This document shows positions 11,415 to 19,268 of a stretch of DNA of 26,588 bases, one piece after another. Positions within the stretch are counted from its first letter, which is position 1. Every line of letters starts with the position of its first letter. This DNA comes from Phoronis ovalis. Its lineage: Eukaryota > Phoronida > Phoronidae. A model generated the notes under the pieces. The model worked only from the letters and a program-made list of their open reading frames with translations, was not told the DNA's origin and did not search any database. The stretch is taken from NCBI GenBank assembly GCA_028565635.1, contig JAOXYB010031398.1, forward strand, positions 3,882 through 30,469. The letters are read 5' to 3'. The translations under genes and the position numbers were made by a program.

Positions 11415-11825
11415 ACCCGGGAAGTACTGTCACCATATATATGTGCCGCCCAATAGGCCACCTTTTTTCAGCTCCCGTATTTACCACAGGGCATGTTTTT
11501 CACGCTTCTCAAAGCCTTTTTTAACACAGGGTATACTTTTTTTTGATATTTACCACAGGGTCTATTTTCAAAAAATATTCGTTCACCACAGGGTGTATTT
11601 CTTGGAAAATGCATTTACGACAGGGTATATAACTTACAAGTGAAATTTTCACAGGGTATCTATTTCGGGAGAGTTATTTACGACAGGGTATATTTTTCAT
11701 GTTTTTTCATTTACGACAGGGTATATTTTTGGTGATCTTTATATATTTACCACAGGGTCAGATTTTTTTACCCTGGGCCGCACACCCCTACCAACTTTTC
11801 TGTCAAATACCCCCCCCCTGGTTTA
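11415..11825. mobile_element. Non-autonomous element with G/C-run ends enclosing a nine-copy ~32-bp degenerate array
   Basis: The left end contains CCGGGAAGTACTGTCACC and ATGTGCCGCCCAATAGG. The right end, read on the minus strand, contains GGGGGGGTATTTGACAG and GGTGTGCGGCCCAGGG, so the termini are inverted copies. Between them ACAGGG occurs at 11486, 11526, 11555, 11588, 11620, 11651, 11683, 11716 and 11752. The typical unit is TTTACSACAGGGTATATTTT and the spacing 29-40 bp, mostly 31-33. Open frames across it (11386-11643, 11699-11944) are incidental. The end sequences match those of the element at 12136-12500. Confidence 0.75.
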
Positions 11826-12135
11826 GTATGGCACGGAGCCAGCTGAAAAGGGGGTTAAACCGCAACCACCATAGTGGTCGTCACCATACGATCAAAGAAA
11901 ATCACCGTGTTGCCAATCCTCTCAGAGTTTTAACCATAATGTAGGCACTTTCATAACTATTGTTGTTTAAAAGCTAAGTATAGACAAACCAGTCATAATG
12001 TTGATTTATGTGATGTCAATGTCAATTAATTAATTTATATTTTTTTTGTAGAGTCGGATAGAGTTTATAATATTAAAATAGATATAATGGATATTTTAAA
12101 GAAATAATAAAAAGCACCGGTCGGCATAGTAGTGT
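11826..12135. other. Spacer between two related elements
   Basis: AT-rich DNA without repeats or coding signals that I can support. It may contain the flanking target site of either neighbouring element. Confidence 0.5.
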
Positions 12136-12500
12136 GGGGGGGGGGGGTACTTCACAAAATTTTGAGTAGAGGTGTACGGCACGGGCTTAAAAAAGGAATC
12201 GATCCTCTGAACTATTTTCCCCTGCCAAAAAACGGTTAACTTTATTTTGCTAAAAAACGATTGCTAAATTTATCTGTATTGGAAAATTGGTATATTTTAT
12301 ATGTTGTCAAAAAAAAACGGATCCACTCTGCTAATTCAGTCAAAAACTGGATCCTCTCTGCTAATTTGTCAAAAAAATCGGATCCTCTGCTAATTTGACA
12401 AAAAATCGGATCTTCTCTGCTAATTTGATCTAAAAAAACGAACACTGTAGCGGCAAATCCCTGTATGCTGGACGGGACCCTGAGTACCCCCGGGGGAAGT
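12136..12500. mobile_element. Second element of the same family with a different internal array
   Basis: Starts with a run of about 13 G, then TACTTCACAAAATTTTGAGT and AGGTGTACGGCACGGG. The other end on the minus strand reads CCCCCGGGGGTACTCAGGG and later TTTGCCGCTAC, an inverted version of the left end. The interior holds at least four units like GGATCCTCTCTGCTAATTTG followed by TCAAAAAAATC, starting near 12319, 12349, 12380 and 12408 (28-31 bp), plus more degraded units upstream to about 12200. Minus-strand open frames through it are by-products. Confidence 0.7.
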
Positions 12501-13793
12501 TGGCAGGTGAAGCCGGGTAGAGCGATGATGTACGGCATGCAACCCTAGCTACTGATTTTACAAAATAAGTTATTGATAAATATATCTGTTCTTTACTGCA
12601 ATAATAAACTGTTTTTATTTTTATCAAAAACAGAACAATGAACACAATAGACTAGCTTTGCGCCAGGGGAATCCCCTTACCGTATTTTTTTAATTTTGAC
12701 TAGCCTGTTGATTGATGAATGAGTCAGTTATCACAAAATTCTTATTCTACAATATCATTTTTAGTTAAGCTTGTGATATAAATATCAATTTAAGACCCAT
12801 TGAAAATCAAAAATACGGTATAAAATCGAGGGAATCATGGCCAGATTCATACTAAAAACGAGTAAACAATTACGAGAAAAACTTTGTTCTTGCCGGGGTT
12901 CATGTTTCTTCATGTTTACTAACCTTACCTTCATCGACAGTACTTAATTATTCGATCAGTAGCACGTAAAAAGGATATAAATTTGGTTTTGTCTACTTGA
13001 AAACCAAGAAAGGGTGTTTTTTGCAGTGCAAAATATCCTTGTTTTCGCCAAAATAGGGGAACTAAGTTAAGGAAAAATCAGCGTTTAGGGGTTCATTTTA
13101 AAAATGTATATGTCATGTGCTACGCCTTTTTGTTGGAGTGCAGTGCGGAGAAATTTCGATAATGCATTGTACATATATAAAATCTGCGTGGGCAGTAAAC
13201 ATAATCCTTATTTTTACGTTTGCTATGGTCATGGTACATTTATCTATATGCTAATTTTCGGACTACATGTTTAAACACTTTAGACTGTACATACACTGGA
13301 AGGATACTATCCATACGATACAACGCACATGGTATTGAAAAAAGAAGAGGAATTTTGTACGGAAGGTTATATTTTATTATTTCCCTACACACTTGTAATA
13401 TTACGAGCAGTTGACTAAATTTGCAATGAAATTTGTCCTAAAAAGAGGTGTATAAGTAGGCAATGCTTGTAATTATCAGGTTCCACGGACGTGATAGTAA
13501 CATGTTGTCATTACGAAAAAAAAAATTATTCTAATAAAATCAGTTCTTTTAATTATACAATACTATCGTTTGAAAAAAAAAAACACTTTTACTGATTTTA
13601 CCGATTCAAAAATTATATTAAAGAATTATATAATATTGAAGAATTCTTTCGGCAGAGAAGCTTTTAGTAAGGTTACTGCAAAGTAGGAATCCTATTGGTT
13701 TTAATTGTATCTTTTCTTTCTTTCTTATTTTCTTCCAATTTCCAAAAGATATCTCGCTGGCGGTTATAGTTAGGGACATGTGGTACTTAAGGT
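12501..13793. other. Intergenic region without supported genes
   Basis: AT-rich with several poly-A/T runs. A 56-codon frame at about 13104-13274 and a stop-free stretch after a TTTAG at about 13283-13370 look mildly protein-like. Neither has good splice neighbours or recognisable homology, so I do not call them. They are possible 5' exons of the gene ending at 15002. Confidence 0.4.
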
Positions 13794-14240
13794 AATACAT
13801 CCCTAGGTTGGTTCATTGTTTGTTATTTGAAGGTCAAAGGTCAAATTTCTAAAATTGCTCAAAACGTTCCAAAATGATGATATCAGGTTACAATTTCCTG
13901 ACCTTTGAGAATATTTAGATATTAAAAGGGTGAAATTTAATTTTTGGCATCTTTTCAATTAATTTAATGGATAAAACATGTTGCTCGAGAGATTGACCTT
14001 GAGGTCAAACAAGTAAAAAGTTCAAAAAGTCAATTCAAGATGACATGACATTTACTAAAAGTAGCTTTTTATGAATTTAAAGGTCACCAAGAGTTTATTT
14101 TAACGTGAAAAAGTTCCAAAAACAAGGATTTTTTTATATTTGCTGGAAAGTTAAAAATATTGTTTTAAAAGTGATTTATAGGTCATAAGAGTCAATAGCA
14201 GCAATCCTACATTTGCTAAAAGGCCAAAAGGTGTAATATA
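13794..14240. repeat. Repeat-derived block rich in AGGTCA/TGACCT half-sites
   Basis: Opens with AAGGTAATACATCC and closes with a similar AAGGTGTAATATAT. Inside are a perfect direct repeat AGGTCA-A-AGGTCA at 13831-13843 and the dyad TGACCT-TG-AGGTCA at 13994-14007. There are also single half-sites or near-matches near 13901, 14081 and 14181. Repeats containing TGACCTTTGACC-like motifs are common in marine invertebrate genomes, as far as I recall. Whether nuclear receptors bind here is unknown. Confidence 0.5.
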
Positions 14241-14416
14241 TATAATACATCACATCCACTAAGCACATCAGCCGTAAATCGAATCAACCTGATTTTGTCC
14301 TTATTTTAAAGTGACACAGTAATAATTATAAATACCAAAAATAAATATTCCATGCTGCAAAAATAAAATTATTTGAATACTGATTTTGCGAACGTGTTAT
14401 TCTTAATTATTTGTAG

Positions 14417-15002
14417 CACAGCAGTACAACTGGATTTACGGAAAGAGGCATTTATAGATCCCGGCATTAGATATATACGTCACTGGTTTCCCTTTCTTGT
14501 TTCTACTGCTATCAGTATAACAATGGACTTAAGGCAAAGTACTAGTAGCAACTGCTCACACAAGACTGGATACAATAACACTAATGCAATAAACGCCGAG
14601 TCATTGGAGCGAGATGCTAGCAAATTTGAAAGTGTTGCAGAAACAAGGGAACTTACGAATGCGTCAGATTCCTCTTTTCCGCCTGGACCAGAACAAATCT
14701 CCCGTGACTTTGATATCAGGGAGAAAATCTGGCTACAAACCGCTCGAGCACATGAAGCAGGTAATGATCGGGATGTTCTAATCAACCATGATTTGCCCTA
14801 TTCTATTGAAGAAACCAATGCAACGTCTAGAAGTAATTATAGCGCCTTGTTGCCACCGATACAGGAAACTTGCCAAGAAGCATACAAGCAAGTGCAAGCA
14901 CATCAATGCAGCCACATCGATCCTGATGGTATAAATAACTCAGTTATTACTTGTAGAAGACCGTGTCGTGCTTTTCAAGACATCTTTACTCAAACAGATT
15001 GA
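14417..15002 (+). CDS. Unrecognised protein, probable terminal exon (195 codons plus stop) or a 160-aa single-exon gene
   Basis: A 586-nt stretch open in one frame, with visibly higher GC than its surroundings, ending TGA at 15000-15002. The open frame reaches back to 14367 but has no ATG before 14523. A good splice acceptor (TTCTTAATTATTTGTAG) ends at 14416, so I read this as a last exon entered at phase 2. Alternatively translation starts at ATG 14523 (MDLRQSTSSN). If spliced, the product would begin with a basic stretch and one hydrophobic segment (WFPFLVSTAISITM, about residues 30-45 of the exon). That precedes a long hydrophilic, Ser/Asn/Glu-rich tail ending AFQDIFTQTD. This suggests a membrane protein with a cytoplasmic tail, but I do not recognise the family. 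AATAAA at 15087 fits the gene end. Upstream exons were not identified. Confidence 0.45.
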
Positions 15003-15086
15003 CGAACACAGTTTGTATAGCATTGCGATTCAATCTTAACTCTTAAGAAGCAGATCACAAACAAGAATAATTAGATTTAGACAGCT

Positions 15087-15092
15087 AATAAA
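15087..15092 (+). terminator. Possible polyadenylation signal for the 14417-15002 gene
   Basis: AATAAA 85 nt after the TGA, a normal 3' UTR distance. Confidence 0.45.
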
Positions 15093-15385
15093 CAAGTTAA
15101 ACGGAATGATCGCACCTGTTGCATTTTACTTTTATTTCACAAAGTCTGCGCATGTGCCATGTTATAGTATGTTCATTTGAATGTTCAAATTATACCGTAT
15201 TCTGTACAATTAATGTTATGTTTTATTTAATTCAAAATAATTTTATATGACATATCGTATTATTTTGTGGAATGTAATCCTAGCCTGACATTGCTGACAC
15301 TTTAATTCATAAACAAAGTCTTTACAGTATAGACCATACACCTTTAATTTTCAGCCCATCTATCTACCAATACTTGTAAATCCTG

Positions 15386-15631
15386 CATAGATGATACAAA
15401 TTGGGTGTTGGTTGCGCAAAACAACCGCTATTGCTAAAAATATCTATGACTAAGAGTAAAAATATAAATCCAGTCTGCATAGAGGATACAAATTGCGTAT
15501 ATCTATACATTGTTTTATTATTTAGATGCAGGCCTAAGTTAAAGAAGACAAACTTGTGGGTGTTGGTTGCGCAAAACAACCGCTATTGCTAAAAATATCT
15601 ATGAATAAAAGTAAAAATAAATCCAGTCTGC
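15386..15631. repeat. Direct duplication spaced 155 bp
   Basis: A ~75-bp block starting GGGTGTTGGTTGCGCAAAAC and ending AAATCCAGTCTGC occurs at 15403-15479 and again at 15558-15631 with only a few indels. The short lead-in GATACAAATTG before the first copy also reappears right after it. Open frames across it on both strands come from the duplication. Confidence 0.9.
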
Positions 15632-16329
15632 GGGCACGTTGCCCTATTTTTTTAGAAGTACTATGCCGTGTTTGGCCTCAGTTTTCCAAGTCCGGGTGCG
15701 TGCGCATTATCATTTGATACTGATGATGGCCAGGTTTTCTGATTCTGTATTATTTTGAATTTTGTAACTTTAAGTGATTTGTGTTATATTGATATGTCTG
15801 TAACTCTCCTCCGTATGTAATTTTATTTTTGCATTTGTCGTAGTAGTGTTGGTTTCTTTCGGATTTATCTATTTATGCGCGTTGTGGATTCGTGACTATT
15901 CCAAAATATTATCTTAACCGCGGTATCGTGGCTATTCTAAAACATAATTATGTAAAATTTCATCTTTTTTTATTTATTTACTAAATCTTATAATTATATC
16001 AATTATACCGTAGACTTAATTCGTTATTATCATTAACTTCACACGACCCAGAGCTACACGATAGAACGCTTGTGGCGTAAAGCCGGGCTGAACTCGTGCC
16101 CGTAATCATGAACTTAAAAAAGAGGCTACTGACCGCGGTACGTACACTCCTTTGGACATTGACAACATTGACATGTAGTTGTTAGCACTTACTTTATGTA
16201 GCCGAGTGTTTAAACAAATATTTACTGTTATTCAAACAGAAATTTTTGGGAAAATCTGGCAAAAAGATTTGCAATGAATTCTATCGTAAAAACAAGCTCA
16301 CAAATAGCCAAGCGAATCTATCGATACAT
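15632..16329. other. Intergenic region without supported features
   Basis: No repeats, splice-supported ORFs or RNA genes could be recognised. A more GC-rich patch near 16060-16110 could be a degraded short repeat, but nothing firm can be said. Confidence 0.4.
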
Positions 16330-16510
16330 ACTTATATTTCCCGGGGGAAGGTGACTTAAATATTCCCAGACGGGGGGGGGGGGTCTTTATGGGGTATGTT
16401 TTAGGCTATTTGGTAGCTCAACTGTCGGTGAATTTTAGGTATAATTGACACCCCCTTGGTAAAATGGTAGTTCAAGTGTCACATTTTTTCAGAAATACCC
16501 TATTCCAAGA
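16330..16510. repeat. G-run-containing repeat remnant
   Basis: CCCGGGGGAAGGTGACTTAA followed by a run of about 13 G and TCTTTATGGGGTATG, then degenerate units with GGTAGYTCAASTGTC at about 16421 and 16469. It resembles the ends and interior style of the 11-12 kb elements, but no opposite end was found. Confidence 0.45.
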
Positions 16511-16744
16511 AAGGGAGAAGATTTTTCTTTTTCGTTATTACAAATGGCGTGTATACATACATTGTTATAAAGTGTAGATGCGACAGTGTCTACGTTATAT
16601 AAGCACTAAAAATAAAGAATAAAATAGTGATATTTTAAATAAGCTGTAAAATAATTAAGTAAACTTTACAAAGTTTTTTTTTTTTTTTTCAAATAAAGAA
16701 AGCTTTTGGAGAATCTTTAGCAATGTGATGTGGTGCTTACCACA

Positions 16745-17431
16745 GCCTTAAGGCTAAGCTGGACCCTCGTCACTGTTTAAATAAAAATTCGTGAAAAATC
16801 TGCATTACATTATTTTCACTCAAAATAGATGTTTTCTAAAAGTTTAACATTCAAGCTATGTCATAATGGTATTTTCAAACTATTGTGTAAAATATATGAA
16901 ATTTAATTAGCATTTAATTACACCATACAAAAATCATTAGCTACATCCTACGGGAAAACCCAGTAGATCAAAATGCGGGCTAACTATACATTTAGCAAGT
17001 AATTGATATTCCCATAATTATCTTTGACCATTTTTAAATTGCACCAGGGATTTTGGTTATATAATCAATTTAGTTTTTTTAGCAAATAAAAAAATTACCA
17101 TTTTTAAACATTAATTAATAATTCAAAGATTATTCACAGTATTTACAATTCGGTCAAAACTAATAATAGAAATATCGTTTACTTCTTAAAAACGTAGTTA
17201 GCTCCAATTTAGATCCGGAGGATTTTGCTGTAGGATGTACCTTGTGATTTTTATGAGATGTCATAAAACATTAATTAAATCTTATGTACATCACACATAA
17301 GTTTAAAGATATCACCATAACGCATGAATGTTAAACTTTCAGAAAAAAAAAAATTTCTGTGAAAAAATGCAATGCGGATTTTTCACGAACTTTTCTTTAA
17401 ACGGTAACTAGGGTCTGGCTTAGCCTTAATA
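16745..17431. mobile_element. Giant foldback: ~330-bp imperfect inverted arms with a short centre
   Basis: From the outside inward the left arm has TTAAGGCTAAGC, TTCGTGAAAAATCTGCATTA, AAGTTTAACATTCA, TACATCCTACGG and GGCTAACTA. The right arm, read on the minus strand, has TTAAGGCTAAGC, TTCGTGAAAAATCCGCATTG, AAGTTTAACATTCA, TACATCCTACAG and GAGCTAACTA in the same order. The matching extends almost to the centre near 17088. No ORF is present. This fits a foldback or MITE-type DNA element; if transcribed it would form a long hairpin RNA. The target duplication was not resolved. Confidence 0.85.
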
Positions 17432-17559
17432 CCATCCCTGTACAGAGTTTGTTTGGGAAAGTTACTGATTTTTACCAAAGGGTTAGTGTTTCGAGAGTTT
17501 GGGCCTTACACCTCGACCAGAAGTTAGCCAAGTCCTCCTCGGGATATTAGCAAAACCTA

Positions 17560-17850
17560 TTAAAAACGGCAAATACTGAAAAATGGAGGTGTCATTAACA
17601 ATATTAGCACCCTGAAAAGTGCTTCTTACAGCAAATTGAAATGAAAACACTACTAAATGATAGTGAAAATGAAAGTATCACAAGTGGTGAATGCCCACTA
17701 CTTAAGAAACAATAAAGGTGAGAAGATGCAACTATATAGTTGTAGAGTCACCTATTGAAAAACTGGTAATTAAGATGAAAGCCACCATATAGTAGAGACA
17801 CCAATTGGCAAAACAGCAAACCCCAAAAATACAATTTTAAAAACTTACGG
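17560..17850. repeat. Degenerate ~34-bp tandem array, second locus
   Basis: Minus-strand units such as CCAATTGGTGTCTCTACTAT and CAATAGGTGACTCTACAACT parallel the units at 10560-10740 (GGTGGCACCACTATA type). Several units contain a small internal dyad (CAACTATATAGTTG). Confidence 0.6.
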
Positions 17851-17863
17851 GATTAGGTACCGT

Positions 17864-17926
17864 CTATTTATAATCATTTTCCAGATCGGTTAAACTTTGG
17901 TCAAAACTGTTGATGCTTAGACGCAC
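17864..17926 (-). pseudogene. Homologue of the acidic peptide tail at 11159-11257
   Basis: Reads VRLSINSFDQSLTDLENDYK then TAG on the minus strand. Upstream the frame is open to about 17955 but has no ATG or clear acceptor. Position relative to the degenerate array is the same as at the first copy. Probably a fragment of a duplicated or mobile unit. Confidence 0.35.
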
Positions 17927-17959
17927 ATGATGGATTAATGACGTTCCAAAAAAACAATT

Positions 17960-18770
17960 CCTTGTCCCAATGAAACTTGCTGGTGGGATCCTGGGCTTAC
18001 ACTTAAAATTGTATTTTGAACAAACAAGGCTTTTTGTCTGTTACACAAAAATCTTTTTATTTTAAAAGAACTGAGTATGATAACACTTTCAGAATACTAC
18101 CTTCATCACAACGTGCCTTGTGCTAAACAACATGCTTACTGTGACTATACAGTAACACAACAGAGTACAAACAACCACAAACTATTTGAAAGATGAGACC
18201 CATACGTACAATACTGCCATCTAGCAGAAGACGAGTCTCACTACAACAGTGACTGGCACAGCCACATAATCTCAGTTACAGCTAGACTTTGAGAAGGAAG
18301 TATTTCGCAATAACTAATATTAATACAAAGTTTATTATGCCATCAATATGATGTAGTTATATGCAATAAATTGTTATTAATAACAGTAATGCATTAAATA
18401 TATTATAAAGGCTTACTTGAGAGGCTCCCTCTGAACAAAAAACAACCAGGATGTATTATTTCCTTTAAAAAAGTTCAAACATATGGTACTGAATTCCACA
18501 TAAAATTTTACGACCAATAAATTCTCACAGTTGCTAAATACAGCCCTTAGCTGAAGAAACAGAATTTTAATATCTCGTTAACTACTAATACGTATTCATA
18601 AAGGTACTATACTGAACATTAAGTAAACTTGGCAAACAAAAGTACTTTTTTATTAGGAGTTTCACAATTCTAAAATCAATCAGATATACTTTAACATTGA
18701 TAGGCTGTGTACATTAAGCAACTGAAAACCAATTTGAGTGTATCTCCATACGGATTATAACTTCTATACC
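17960..18770. other. Spacer downstream of FXN, nothing recognised
   Basis: AT-rich, no supported genes. It may hold distal 3' UTR if FXN uses a polyadenylation site beyond the one at 19153-19148. Confidence 0.4.
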
Positions 18771-18808
18771 TTCTGTGTTAAGGAGTGTACTTTGTATTCA
18801 ATGTGCAC

Positions 18809-18868
18809 TATCAAACAGATATGCCTGCTACATTATTTATCAAACAGATACGCCTGCTACATTATTTA
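18809..18868. repeat. Two-copy 29-bp tandem repeat
   Basis: TCAAACAGATAYGCCTGCTA followed by CATTATTTA occurs at 18811 and 18840 with one base difference. Confidence 0.85.
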
Positions 18869-19147
18869 AACTATACCATGTTTCGTTCATTGATTATTTT
18901 CGATATGACGATTCAGTAATTCGTCACTCCAATCATGTGATATCCCAAAAGCAGATATTTCTTGTAGTTTTGTTAAGCTTCTGAAGCAGACACTTTTTTC
19001 ATTGAGCTTTCGTGTGTTTGAGTATTGATAACAGAGGTAATTCAGATCTGCTAAACACTCCATGTTTATCTTAAAACTGAGTGTTATCCTTCGAGGTATT
19101 ATAGTCATAAAATATCACATTTCGCACAAACTGCCAGTTGCAGCAGG

Positions 19148-19153
19148 TTTATT
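19148..19153 (-). terminator. Likely polyadenylation signal of FXN
   Basis: AATAAA on the minus strand, about 116 nt after the frataxin stop codon. Confidence 0.55.
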
Positions 19154-19268
19154 GGAAATCTTTTCCTTGCACTGACAACGTAAACAATTATAAAAGTCAT
19201 ATTTTTTGCAGATCATCAATTTTTAGTGCACTCTTTGGTGGGTAATAATACTGGTGGGTATCCTTTCC

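Noticed and set aside
13104-13416. Possible exons (56-codon frame, and a stretch after TTTAG at 13282)
   Set aside because: Lengths are within chance in AT-rich DNA, splice context is weak, two overlapping frames look equally good, and no homology is recognised.
14373-14416. Translation start of a 209-residue protein at 14373
   Set aside because: The codon there is TTG, not ATG, and no ATG precedes 14523 in this frame; a splice acceptor ending at 14416 explains the open frame better.
14480-14785. Minus-strand ORF of 101 residues
   Set aside because: Shadow of the plus-strand open frame at 14417-15002; no splice or homology support.
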